Assembly (NCBI RefSeq): GCF_900107435.1
Contig: NZ_FNPZ01000004.1
Span: 520,999 to 584,998 of the forward strand
From: Herbiconiux ginsengi
Lineage (GTDB): Bacteria; Actinomycetota; Actinomycetes; Actinomycetales; Microbacteriaceae
Direction of reading: 5' to 3'
DNA: 64,000 nucleotides
Shown here: positions 44,633 through 52,778 of the stretch, piece after piece
Layout: the number at the start of each line of letters is the position of its first letter
Position numbering within the stretch: the stretch's first letter is position 1
Notes under the pieces: model-generated
What the model was told of the DNA's origin: nothing
Database searches by the model: none
The model's input: only the letters and a program-made list of their open reading frames with translations
Position numbers and translations under genes: made by a program

Positions 44633-44812
44633 ACGAATTCATGCGTGCGGGCCACGGCCCGGACCAATCGAGTTAGCCGGCTGTCGACCCACACCCTCGC
44701 TCATCCGCGGTTCCAGCGGTCGAGTGCTTCCGTCAGCATTTCGAACGCCGACTAGGGCGGGCCCGAGCCCGCGGCGCGTGTCGCGTGCATCATCTCTCTG
44801 AAAGGAAACCCC

Positions 44813-45517
44813 ATGACTGGACGCACCGTAGTAGTAATCGGCGGCACAAGCGGGATCGGACTCAAGCTCGCCCGAGGGCTGATTGACCGCGGCGACCGGG
44901 TTGTATTGACTGGGCGCGAAGAGGTCCGCGCCCGGGACATTGCCACCGAGTTGGGCCCGAAAGCCACCGGCATAGCACTGGATCTGGCCGACCCGCACTC
45001 GATCGCGCGCAGTCTCGAATCGGTCGGCACGGTGCACGGCCTCGTGCTCTCGGCAATCGAGCGCGACTCCAACACCGTGCGAGCTTTCGACATCGATCGC
45101 GCCGGACGCACCGCCACCATCAAGCTCGTCGGCTACCTTGAGGTTGTCCATTCGCTGGTCGACCGACTCGAGGCGTCGGTGGCCACCGGTATCGTGCTGT
45201 TCGGCGGCATCGCGCGCTATCGCCCGTATCCGGGTTCGCTCACGGTCTCGACCGTGAACGGCGGTATCGAAGGCATGGCTATCGCGCTCGCCGGCGAGCT
45301 GGCACCAATCAGAGTGAACGTGCTGCATCCCGGCATCATCGGCGACAGCCCGTTCTGGGCTGACAAGGCGGCGGCGCTCGAGGGCTACCGGTCCCGCACC
45401 CCCGGGGGCGAACTGGCGACCGTCAATGACGTCGTCGGAAGTGCACTGTTCTTGCTTGACAACACGGGTGTTTCGGACGCAACGGTGCACGTCAACCGCG
45501 CCACCCTATCCGCATGA
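44813..45517 (+). CDS. Short-chain dehydrogenase/reductase lacking the YxxxK pair
   Basis: 234 residues, GAAAGGA before ATG 44813. The NAD(P)-binding N-terminus is clear (VVVIGGTSGIGLKLARGL, Gly-rich loop), as are the later segments VRVNVLHPGIIGDSPFW and the C-terminal VHVN. Where classical SDRs have Tyr-x-x-x-Lys, this protein reads SLTVSTVNGGIEGM, so both catalytic residues are missing. It may bind cofactor without classic reductase chemistry, or act on an unusual substrate. It belongs with the surrounding catabolic genes by strand and position. Confidence 0.82.
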   Translation: MTGRTVVVIGGTSGIGLKLARGLIDRGDRVVLTGREEVRARDIATELGPKATGIALDLADPHSIARSLESVGTVHGLVLSAIERDSNTVRAFDIDRAGRTATIKLVGYLEVVHSLVDRLEASVATGIVLFGGIARYRPYPGSLTVSTVNGGIEGMAIALAGELAPIRVNVLHPGIIGDSPFWADKAAALEGYRSRTPGGELATVNDVVGSALFLLDNTGVSDATVHVNRATLSA

Positions 45518-45590
45518 ACGGCGGGAGTCCCGCCCGTCGCTCGCAGCGGTCGGAGGGGCTTCCGCTTGCGCGTACGGATGGGCGGCGGAC

Positions 45591-45938
45591 GTGCTGATCG
45601 CCGTACACATAGCTTCCTGGGGACTGGCGCGCTGTGCGCTCCTGCTCACCGACGATGGGGATGAACTTCGGGTGGAGGCAACTGGCCTCACATCCGAGCA
45701 AGTCGATTCTTGTCTGCGATCGGAGCGCGTCGGTCTCCTCATCGATGGCTCTACCGCGGCAATCGAGCCTGAGTGGCTGCTGATGCAACTCAGGCGGCGC
45801 GGATCACGTGTCGAGCAACTGCCAGCAACGGTAGATCCAGGGCCGGAGGGGCTTGTTCGCGCTGCAGTGTCCATGGAGACATGGCCCGCTGTCTCGCGCG
45901 GCGACGGAGGCCTGCACAGACCTCGCCGGTCGATGTGA
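45591..45938 (+). CDS. Unknown open frame, possibly a remnant
   Basis: From GTG 45591 a frame of 115 residues reads coherently with GC-rich third positions (ALLLTDDGDELRVEATGL, VGLLIDGSTAAIEPEWLL), somewhat like a GAF or small-ligand domain. The frame is open further upstream and overlaps the SDR end. No good ribosome-binding site is seen. It may be a remnant of a truncated regulator. Confidence 0.3.
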   Translation: MLIAVHIASWGLARCALLLTDDGDELRVEATGLTSEQVDSCLRSERVGLLIDGSTAAIEPEWLLMQLRRRGSRVEQLPATVDPGPEGLVRAAVSMETWPAVSRGDGGLHRPRRSM

Positions 45939-46542
45939 GGTCTGGCCGAAGGGTGGGGGCTCAAGCGGCCGGCCGAGCGCCTCGGTGCGATTCTCATCGG
46001 AAGGACCCGTTCCAGATCGAACGTGAGGCACTTCCCGTCAGGTTCGGTGGCGTCATGCTCGACCGCGCCAGAGCAGAATCCGGCACGTGCAAGCTGCTGG
46101 ATGGGATTGCGTAACAATGAACCTTCTCGAACTCGACGCGGCGCCGACGCGAGGCGAGATGCTCGTAGGGTCATTGGGCACCGGATACGACGGGCGCGGA
46201 TAGGCAGGGGTCGGAGCCTCCTCGCATTGGCGAGGCCGGCGGGGTGTTCAGCGAGTGGGCCCTAGCAGATCGAAACCGGCAAGATGCATCCTTAGCTGAA
46301 GTTGCTCGCCGAGCTGGCCGCGCAACTAGGACTATCCGTGGGCTCCTTGCTGCACGCGGATGCCCCTCGCCTACGAGCAACGTACGTGGCGAGAGCAGGG
46401 TCGGTGCCGCTCGCGACGACCATCTCGATGCCCAAGGCGGCGGCGACCGCTTGCTGTGAGCGCCGGGCCGATCTACTTCGAAAGCTAATTATGTCAACCC
46501 GCTGTAGTATATGGCGCAATCGCGAACGATGAATGGAGCACT
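45939..46542. other. Decayed region without intact genes
   Basis: About 600 bases with several short, interrupted coherent pieces, for example DPFQIEREALPVRFGGVMLDRARAE near 46000-46070 and LLAELAAQLGLSVGSLLHAD near 46300-46360, but no complete gene. Probably gene debris before the MarR gene. Confidence 0.45.
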
Positions 46543-47097
46543 GTGGCAGAGACGCGGAACGCTGGGCCGATTCCCCCCACGGCGGATGTTCACGAGGGTG
46601 AGTATCAGCGCCTCCTTGGCGAGATGTATGCGCGCCACTTCCCTGAGGTGGACCCGGAACCCTACCTTCTCGGCGTGGCTGTGCAGCGGATGGCGGCGAC
46701 GATGCGGCTCCAGATGGATGCTCGGGTCTACCAGCCGGCCGGTGTCTCGATTGCGCATGTCCGCATCCTGATCGCGCTCGCCACGGTGGGGTCCACGACG
46801 CCGAGCGAGTTGGCCCGCTTCACTCAGGTCAGCCCGTCCAGCGTATCCAGCGTGCTGCGGACCCTCCGGCGGAATGGCCATGTGGCGGTCGATAGTCCTG
46901 ACGACAGTGCCGATGGCCGAGTGAAACTCGTCAGGATCCTCCCGGCGGGCGAGCGGGCGATGACCGAACTGATGAGCGAAATGACGGTGATCGAGTCGGA
47001 GTGGGCGTCTGTGTTGTCGGCGGTCGAGAGGCGCAAGCTGATCGCTATCTTGCGCACGATGGCCTCGGGAACGGAAGGCGTCGCGGGCGCGGTCTGA
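46543..47097 (+). CDS. MarR family transcriptional regulator
   Basis: 184 residues, GTG start at 46543 with GGAG upstream. Winged-helix domain: VSIAHVRILIALATVGSTTPSELARFTQVSPSSVSSVLRTLRRNGHVAVDSPDDSADGRVKLVRILPAGERAM, split here as recognition helix SPSSVSSVLRTLRR and wing DDSADGRVKLV. It is followed by an ABC transporter operon whose promoter carries an inverted repeat, so it is the likely local regulator, responding to the aromatic or sulfur substrate. Confidence 0.9.
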   Translation: MAETRNAGPIPPTADVHEGEYQRLLGEMYARHFPEVDPEPYLLGVAVQRMAATMRLQMDARVYQPAGVSIAHVRILIALATVGSTTPSELARFTQVSPSSVSSVLRTLRRNGHVAVDSPDDSADGRVKLVRILPAGERAMTELMSEMTVIESEWASVLSAVERRKLIAILRTMASGTEGVAGAV

Positions 47098-47147
47098 CCG
47101 GTGACCATGCGCTGGATTGCAATTAGTACGCAACGACATAATCAGAG

Positions 47148-47187
47148 GTCAAATCGATTGACATCAAAGTTGTTTGCTGCTTAGGAT
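47148..47187 (+). promoter_or_regulatory. Promoter with overlapping inverted repeat before the ABC operon
   Basis: TTGACA (47158-47163), 18-base spacer and TAGGAT (47182-47187) form a good promoter for the gene at 47243. The inverted repeat GTCAA-ATCGA-TTGAC (47148-47162) covers the -35 element and is a plausible MarR operator. Confidence 0.65.
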
Positions 47188-47242
47188 CTCCTCGTGCCTC
47201 TGCGTAGGGGTGTGCAATCACAGGACTGACAAGGAGGTCAGC

Positions 47243-48262
47243 ATGATCATTAGGAAGACTGCTCGCCCATGGGCTCTAGCGGCCGGCGCTGTCGCCATCG
47301 CAACCGCGCTCATCGGGTGCTCGTCGACGCCCAGCAGCACTCCGGGGTCGACTGGTGCGGAGATGCCCGCCGAGATGACGACGATAAAGGTCGGCATCCA
47401 ACCCCCCAGCTCGTTGGCCTTCCTCCACCTCGGTGTGGAGCAGGGCTTCTTCGAGAAGCGCAACCTCGAATTGGAATTCACGGACATCGCCACGAGCGAT
47501 ATCGGCGTCACCAGTCTTCTCTCGAACACCATCCAGTTCGCCACGACCAACCCCGGCGTCCAGGCGTTGGCTGCCTCCCAGGGCATCCCGGTCAGCTGGG
47601 TCTCGGTCGCCCTGACCGGGCCAGAGGAGAGGGTTGATGACAACGTCGGACTGTACGTCAAGCCCGACAGCTCTTACCAGTCCTACGCCGACCTCGAAGG
47701 CGCGCGCGTGCAGGTGCCCTGCATCAACTGCATCAGCGACCTCTGGGTACGCGCCGCGGTGGAGAATGATGGAGGCGACCCAGATGCTGTCGACTTCGTA
47801 GTCCTCAGCAGCGCGGACGCCCTCCCCGCGCTCGAAAACGGCGACGTGGATGCCGTCCTTGCATTGTCGCAGTTCGTGCAAGCCGCCAACGCCGCGGGTT
47901 ACCGTTCCCTCGGCGATCCCATGCTCGACCTCGCGCTCGCCCAGCCCGTCCTCGCCTTCGCGGCGAGCGACGCGTGGGCGAATCAGAATCTGCCGACGGT
48001 GCGCGCGTTTGCCGACGCTGTCACGGAGTCCGCCGAATTCGCCGACGCGAACATCGACGAATGGCGGGCGATCCTGCCCACGTACTACCCCCAGCAGGTC
48101 CCGGACGCCGCGACTGCCGCGACGATCAACGCGCACTGGAGCGGTTGCTTCAACCGGAAAGCGACGGAGACGCTCCTGAGTTATATGAACAAGTACGGCT
48201 GGGTCCACGACGTGACCGTTGACGACCTGTTCTACGACGGCATCGACATAGCCTTCTGCTGA
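47243..48262 (+). CDS. ABC transporter substrate-binding lipoprotein (nitrate/sulfonate/taurine type)
   Basis: 339 residues from ATG 47243, preceded by AAGGAGG. Lipobox ALIGCSS. The binding domain follows the SsuA/ThiY layout: TIKVGIQPPSSLAFLHLGVEQGFFEKRNLELEF, IQFATTNPGVQALAASQGIPV, DLEGARVQVPC and an ALENGDVDAVLAL segment. Such proteins bind sulfonates, nitrate, pyrimidines or aromatic acids. Neighbouring monooxygenase and amidohydrolase genes favour an aromatic or organosulfur ligand (inference). Confidence 0.88.
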   Translation: MIIRKTARPWALAAGAVAIATALIGCSSTPSSTPGSTGAEMPAEMTTIKVGIQPPSSLAFLHLGVEQGFFEKRNLELEFTDIATSDIGVTSLLSNTIQFATTNPGVQALAASQGIPVSWVSVALTGPEERVDDNVGLYVKPDSSYQSYADLEGARVQVPCINCISDLWVRAAVENDGGDPDAVDFVVLSSADALPALENGDVDAVLALSQFVQAANAAGYRSLGDPMLDLALAQPVLAFAASDAWANQNLPTVRAFADAVTESAEFADANIDEWRAILPTYYPQQVPDAATAATINAHWSGCFNRKATETLLSYMNKYGWVHDVTVDDLFYDGIDIAFC

Positions 48263-48265
48263 CTT

Positions 48266-48302
48266 TTCCGGCCGGACCCATCTGCTCGGGTTCGGCCGGG
48301 AA
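48266..48302 (+). terminator. Stem-loop between binding protein and permease genes
   Basis: TTCCGGCCGGACCC pairs with GGGTTCGGCCGGGAA (one bulge) just after the binding-protein stop. No T-run follows. Likely an attenuator or mRNA stabiliser giving excess binding protein. Confidence 0.65.
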
Positions 48303-48348
48303 GGCTGTACCGCGAACACCGAACAGTTCCGGCTGGAAAGGGTCCTCA

Positions 48349-49176
48349 ATGGCTGCCATTGCCTCCGTCGCGCACGTACGCGAAAACCGAACGAACTCCT
48401 GGAGATCCCTGCGACCCTACGTCGTCCCCATCACGTCGGTGGTCGTTTTCGCGCTCATCTACGAGTTCGCCATCTCCGGCGTGCTCGTCAGCGAGACCTA
48501 CCTGCCCGGCATTCCGAGCATTCTGAACGCCTTGGTGGGAATCCTGCTCGGGCCGTACCTCTGGTCGGCTCTGGGCAGCACGATCGGGATCGCGTTCGGC
48601 GGCTTCCTGATCGGTGGCGGTCTCGGCATCGTCCTCGGGCTGGTGTCAGGGAGGAACCTCTACATCTACCGGGCGCTGCGATTCACGGTCGAGTTCCTTC
48701 GCTCCACTCCGGCCGTCGCGATGATTCCCCTGGTCGTTCTCATGCTCGGCCCCACGGACAACGCGCGCATCTTCTTGGTGGCCTTCACGGTGTTCCCGCC
48801 CCTCTACATTCAAGCCGTCTACGGTGTGCAAGACACCAATCCCGTGGCGATCGAGACCGCGCAGAGCTACCGGCTGGGGCGATGGGGCACCCTGGGCCGA
48901 GTGGTCCTGCCCAGCGCTGGGGGCTATCTCGCCACGGCCATCCGCATCTTCATCGTGATCAGCGTGCTCGTGTCCGTCTCCACGGAACTCATCCTTGGCG
49001 GCGGCTCCGGTGTCGGGTCGATGCTGCGCTCCTACTCCCAAGTCGGCAACTACCCCGCCATGTACGCGATGGTGCTGATCATCGGTGCTCTCGGGATGCT
49101 GCTCGTTTTCGCGATGAACTGGATCGAACGCATCGTGCTGTTCTGGCACCCCAGCCACCGAGAGGACGTGAGTTGA
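48349..49176 (+). CDS. ABC transporter permease (SsuC type)
   Basis: 275 residues, about six membrane segments. EAA-type loop: IETAQSYRLGRWGTLGRVVLPSAGGYLATAIRI. It belongs to the BPD_transp_1 family used by nitrate/sulfonate/taurine importers. A second permease follows with a TTGA overlap, so the channel is a heterodimer, whereas SsuC systems usually use one permease twice. Confidence 0.88.
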   Translation: MAAIASVAHVRENRTNSWRSLRPYVVPITSVVVFALIYEFAISGVLVSETYLPGIPSILNALVGILLGPYLWSALGSTIGIAFGGFLIGGGLGIVLGLVSGRNLYIYRALRFTVEFLRSTPAVAMIPLVVLMLGPTDNARIFLVAFTVFPPLYIQAVYGVQDTNPVAIETAQSYRLGRWGTLGRVVLPSAGGYLATAIRIFIVISVLVSVSTELILGGGSGVGSMLRSYSQVGNYPAMYAMVLIIGALGMLLVFAMNWIERIVLFWHPSHREDVS

Positions 49177-49988
49177 TCGTGCAGCGCCGTCACGTCGCAA
49201 CCGCCATCGAGATCGGGTCGCCCATCGTCATCGTCATCATCTGGTGGGTCGTGACCGCGATCATCCTGCCGCAGGCGTCGGCGACATCCGCGTTCTTCTT
49301 CCCCGACCCCGTCACGATCGCCCAGGCCTTCGTCAACAGCTTCCTCGGGCCCGGGTTGTTCGAGTATGTGCTGCCCACCCTGGGCAGGTTCCTCCTCGGC
49401 TACGGCTTCGCGGCCGTGGTCGGCATCGTGGGAGGCGTGCTGCTCGGCGTGCATCTGACCGCCAGGATGGCCGCGCTACCGTTCATCAACTTCTTCCGAT
49501 CGCTCCCCGGGGTGACTCTCATCCCGATCGTCACGCTCTTCCTCGGACTGGGCGACTCGCAGAAGATCACTCTCGTGGCGATCGCCAGCGTGTGGCCCAT
49601 CCTCATCAACGCGATGGACGGCACCCGATCGCTCGATCCCACCATTCGCGAGTCGGCGCGGGCCTACCGCATCACCGGGTTCGATCGCTACCGCTTCGTC
49701 CTGCTTCCCAGCGCCTCGCCGCAGATCTTCGCCGGTCTGCGGGTTTCGCTCGCGGTGGCGCTGATCGTGGCCGTCGTGAGCGAACTCTTCGGCGCATCTG
49801 GATCGGGAAGCGGAGCCGGGATCGGATTCTTCTTGGTCAACGCGCAAAGCAGCTTCAAGATGCCACAGCTGTGGGCCGGGGTGGTATTGCTCGGAATCGT
49901 CGGCTACTCGATCAACGGCATCTTCACTGCGCTGGAGAAGCGCGTGCTGGCCTGGCACCGCGGATCCCGCGCGAGCACTCTGGAGTAA
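49173..49988 (+). CDS. ABC transporter permease, second subunit (SsuC type)
   Basis: 271 residues from TTG 49173, overlapping the preceding stop (TTGA) with GAGAGGA upstream; GTG 49179 is an alternative. Six membrane segments, EAA loop RESARAYRITGFDRYRFVLLPSASPQIFAGLRVSL. Together with the upstream permease and the ATPase encoded at 51975 it completes the importer. Confidence 0.88.
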   Translation: MIVQRRHVATAIEIGSPIVIVIIWWVVTAIILPQASATSAFFFPDPVTIAQAFVNSFLGPGLFEYVLPTLGRFLLGYGFAAVVGIVGGVLLGVHLTARMAALPFINFFRSLPGVTLIPIVTLFLGLGDSQKITLVAIASVWPILINAMDGTRSLDPTIRESARAYRITGFDRYRFVLLPSASPQIFAGLRVSLAVALIVAVVSELFGASGSGSGAGIGFFLVNAQSSFKMPQLWAGVVLLGIVGYSINGIFTALEKRVLAWHRGSRASTLE

Positions 49989-49993
49989 CGACC

Positions 49994-50116
49994 ATGCATC
50001 ATCTGACCGCACGCGACGCAGAACCCACAGACGCTGATTCTGCCCTCGTCGCCGAGCGGATCATGTCAGGCCCTGCCGAGCACGATGAGTCAAAGTACTT
50101 CATTGACAAACTATGA
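49994..50116 (+). CDS. Possible 40-residue acidic protein
   Basis: ATG 49994 starts 40 codons (MHHLTARDAEPTDADSALV...EHDESKYFIDKL) ending at TGA 50114-50116. It follows the permease by 5 bases. The distribution of acidic residues and GC3 is protein-like, but its end overlaps the next promoter and no family is known. Confidence 0.35.
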   Translation: MHHLTARDAEPTDADSALVAERIMSGPAEHDESKYFIDKL

Positions 50117-50132
50117 AATGTCTAACTAATCT
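50103..50132 (+). promoter_or_regulatory. Promoter before the YceI gene
   Basis: TTGACA (50103-50108), 18-base spacer, TAATCT (50127-50132), 22 bases before ATG 50155. TTCAT-N9-ATGAA surrounds the -35 element and may be an operator. Confidence 0.55.
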
Positions 50133-50154
50133 CGGATAAAACGATTGGAACATC

Positions 50155-50793
50155 ATGACGACAGAAGAGATCCCCGTACCGGGTACCGAGGCGTGGACGC
50201 CGGGCGAATGGCTGATCGACCCCACGCACAGCCAGGTGACGTTCACGATCCGGCACGCCCTGGTGGCTGTGCGATGCGCCTTCCTCGACTTCTCCGGAGC
50301 CATCACAGTGGGCGACTCGCCCGAAGACTCCGAGGTGCATGCCGAGATCAAGACGGCGTCCTTCACGAGCGGCTTCGAGTACCGGGACAACCGAGTGCGC
50401 ACTTTCGACGATTTGCTGGCGTCGGGGAGCTTCCCCACGATCACCTACGACTCCACCCGTGTCACCGCGCTGGCCGAGCCAGACCACTATCGCATCGGGG
50501 GGGAGCTGACCGTGCTGGGCAAGACGCGCCCCGTCGATCTGCAGACCAGGTTCATCGGCGTCGGACGGGTGGCTGAGTACGGCACCCGGGCCGGGTTCAT
50601 CGCACACACGACCCTCGACCGCCGCGACTTCGGGATGACCCGCGACACGAGCATCGTCGACTCCGTCAAGCCGCTGGGCGACGGCAACCGCCTGCTCGGC
50701 TGGACGATCGACGTGGAGATCAACCTCGAAGCAGTCCTCACCACCGACCCCGGCAAATACGGACTGGACCGCATCTCGGAGCCGGCGAAATGA
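50155..50793 (+). CDS. YceI family protein
   Basis: 212 residues, no signal peptide. YceI lipocalin-like beta barrel: WLIDPTHSQVTFTIRHALV at the start, then FEYRDNRVRTFDDLLASGSFPTITYDST, RIGGELTVLGKTRPVDLQ and FIAHTTLDRRDFGM. YceI proteins bind isoprenoid-like or other hydrophobic ligands (family knowledge). The stop overlaps the next start (ATGA), tying it to the monooxygenase and suggesting a role in handling a hydrophobic substrate. Confidence 0.88.
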   Translation: MTTEEIPVPGTEAWTPGEWLIDPTHSQVTFTIRHALVAVRCAFLDFSGAITVGDSPEDSEVHAEIKTASFTSGFEYRDNRVRTFDDLLASGSFPTITYDSTRVTALAEPDHYRIGGELTVLGKTRPVDLQTRFIGVGRVAEYGTRAGFIAHTTLDRRDFGMTRDTSIVDSVKPLGDGNRLLGWTIDVEINLEAVLTTDPGKYGLDRISEPAK

Positions 50794-51941
50794 CCATCTC
50801 GGACAATGCGACCCGATTCGCGGGGAGCGCCGCCGAGCTGATTGGCAAGATCGATTCGTTCGGCGAACTGCTCGCCTCGACCACGCTCGAATCGGAGGCG
50901 CAAGGCAGGCTCGCCGAGCCGGCGCTGGCCGCGTTGCGTGAGAGCGGGGCGATGCACATGCGTGTGCCGGAAACACTCGGCGGCCTGGATCTGCCGATCG
51001 CGGACCAGATGGCCGTGCTGGCCCGCCTGGCGGAGTATGACTCGGCAAGCGCTTGGTGCACCATGGTGGCGAACAACGGCATCGGTGGGATGGCCCAGTT
51101 CATCTCCGACGCCGGTGTCGCCGAGATCTTCGCCGGTGACACCCCGCCGATCGGCGCGGCGGTGGCCGCAGCGACCGGAGTGGCCGTCACCGTCGAAGGA
51201 GGCTACCGGGTGACCGGCCGGTGGCGGTTCTGCAGCAACGTGCACGCCGCGGACTGGGTGCGCTGCACTGCGACAACCGACACCAGCCCCTCCGAAGATC
51301 TGATGGTCGTCGTTCCGCGCCGCGACATCCGGATACACCCCACCTGGAACGTGGTGGGTCTTCGGGGTTCGGGGAGTGCCGACTTCGAGCTCGTCGACGT
51401 CTTCGTGCCGACTTCCCGCACGGCTCCCGATCGAGAGCGCCGCCAGCTCCGGGGCCGCCACAACTACACGCGCGACATCGGAGGGGTGTTCGCGGTCTAC
51501 GAGCACGCAGCCATCGCCATCGGGCTGGCGCGCCGAGCGATGCGGTTGCTGGCTCGATTGCTCGCCGAGTCTCCGGCGCGACGTGAGCGGGAGTCGGTGC
51601 AGATCGAGTTCAGCCGTCTCACCCTCGAACTGGAGGCCGCAGAAGTGCTGGCCTTCTCTGCCTTCGCGCGTGCCGACGATGACAGCGTCACCGATGAGGA
51701 ACTCACAACGGCAGGGCTCCCCGCGATCGCGACCTACGTCACCGAGGTCGCTCAGCGTTGCGCCGCGTTCGCCGTCAAGCGCGCCGGCAGTCAGGCCCTC
51801 TTCCTGCCCAACGGCTTCGAGACCGTTGCTCGCGACATCACCGCAGCGCAGGTGCACGTGCTGGTCAGTGACCTGAACTACGCCCAGCACGGCGAGCACC
51901 TCCTGCAGGCGCAGGATCGCGCCTCACTCGTCACCGCGTAG
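50790..51941 (+). CDS. Acyl-CoA-dehydrogenase-fold flavin monooxygenase (DszC/HsaA-like)
   Basis: 383 residues, ATGA overlap with the YceI gene. Three-domain acyl-CoA dehydrogenase fold: helical N-domain with MRVPETLGGLDLPIADQMAVLARLAEYDSASAWC, beta domain VTGRWRFCSNVHAADWV, then the WNVVGLRGSGSADFELVDVFVP segment, which in group D flavin monooxygenases (HpaB, HsaA, DszC type) replaces the acyl-CoA site. No catalytic Glu for acyl-CoA oxidation is evident. It needs reduced flavin, likely from the reductase at 44081. Substrate unknown: an aromatic ring or thio compound. Confidence 0.84.
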   Translation: MTISDNATRFAGSAAELIGKIDSFGELLASTTLESEAQGRLAEPALAALRESGAMHMRVPETLGGLDLPIADQMAVLARLAEYDSASAWCTMVANNGIGGMAQFISDAGVAEIFAGDTPPIGAAVAAATGVAVTVEGGYRVTGRWRFCSNVHAADWVRCTATTDTSPSEDLMVVVPRRDIRIHPTWNVVGLRGSGSADFELVDVFVPTSRTAPDRERRQLRGRHNYTRDIGGVFAVYEHAAIAIGLARRAMRLLARLLAESPARRERESVQIEFSRLTLELEAAEVLAFSAFARADDDSVTDEELTTAGLPAIATYVTEVAQRCAAFAVKRAGSQALFLPNGFETVARDITAAQVHVLVSDLNYAQHGEHLLQAQDRASLVTA

Positions 51942-51974
51942 TCGCAAACGCAGCAATCAACCAAGGAGAACCCC

Positions 51975-52778
51975 ATGCTTTCCGTTGAGAACCTCTCGAA
52001 GACCTTCGAGAGCAAGTCCGGCGCGGTGAAGGCGCTCGGCCGCATTTCGTTCGTCGTCGAGCGAGGCGAGTTCGTGTGCATCGTCGGTCCTTCCGGGTGC
52101 GGAAAGACGACGTTGCTGCGCACGATCGCCGGCCTCCAGACAGCGACCAGCGGCGTGGTCACCCTGTCCGGACGGCGGGTCACACAGCCGCCGGAAGGCA
52201 TGGCCCTGGTGTTTCAGGACTACCGTTCCTCTCTGATGCCGTGGCTGACCGTGCGGAAGAACCTGCTGCTCCCTCTGCGACACAAGAAGCTGGACAAGGC
52301 CGAGCGCTCCCGGCTGATCGAGGAGTCGGCGGCATCGGTCGGGCTGGGCGAGTTTCTCGATCACTATCCGTGGCAGCTCTCGGGAGGAATGCAGCAGCGC
52401 GTCGCCATCGCCCGCGCCATCGCGTACCGACCTGATGTCATGATCATGGACGAGCCCTTCGCCTCGGTCGACGCTCAGACCCGTGCCGACCTGGAAGACC
52501 TCGTGCTCCAGGTGCGACAGCGCTACGGTATGACGATTCTGCTGGTCACCCATGATGTCGATGAGGCGGTCTACCTCGCCGATCGGGTGGTCGTGTTGAG
52601 TTCACGGCCGAGCGAGGTCGTCGAGGAGGTGGCGATCGCCTTCCCGGGCCAACGGGACCAGATCGCCACAAAAGAACTGCCGGAGTTCGGTCACCTTCGT
52701 GCGCACGTGTTCCGGTCGGTGAAGGGCGTCTCCCAGGGCACGCCCACGCACGCTGGCGACCTGCCTGCGGCGAGTTGA
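51975..52778 (+). CDS. ABC transporter ATPase (SsuB/TauB type)
   Basis: 267 residues, AAGGAGA upstream. Walker A GPSGCGKT, Q-loop VFQDYRSSLMPW, signature LSGGMQQRVAIARA, Walker B VMIMDEPFASVD and His in VTHDVDEA. The sequence type is that of nitrate/sulfonate/taurine importers. It completes the transporter although separated from the permeases by the YceI and monooxygenase genes. Confidence 0.92.
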   Translation: MLSVENLSKTFESKSGAVKALGRISFVVERGEFVCIVGPSGCGKTTLLRTIAGLQTATSGVVTLSGRRVTQPPEGMALVFQDYRSSLMPWLTVRKNLLLPLRHKKLDKAERSRLIEESAASVGLGEFLDHYPWQLSGGMQQRVAIARAIAYRPDVMIMDEPFASVDAQTRADLEDLVLQVRQRYGMTILLVTHDVDEAVYLADRVVVLSSRPSEVVEEVAIAFPGQRDQIATKELPEFGHLRAHVFRSVKGVSQGTPTHAGDLPAAS

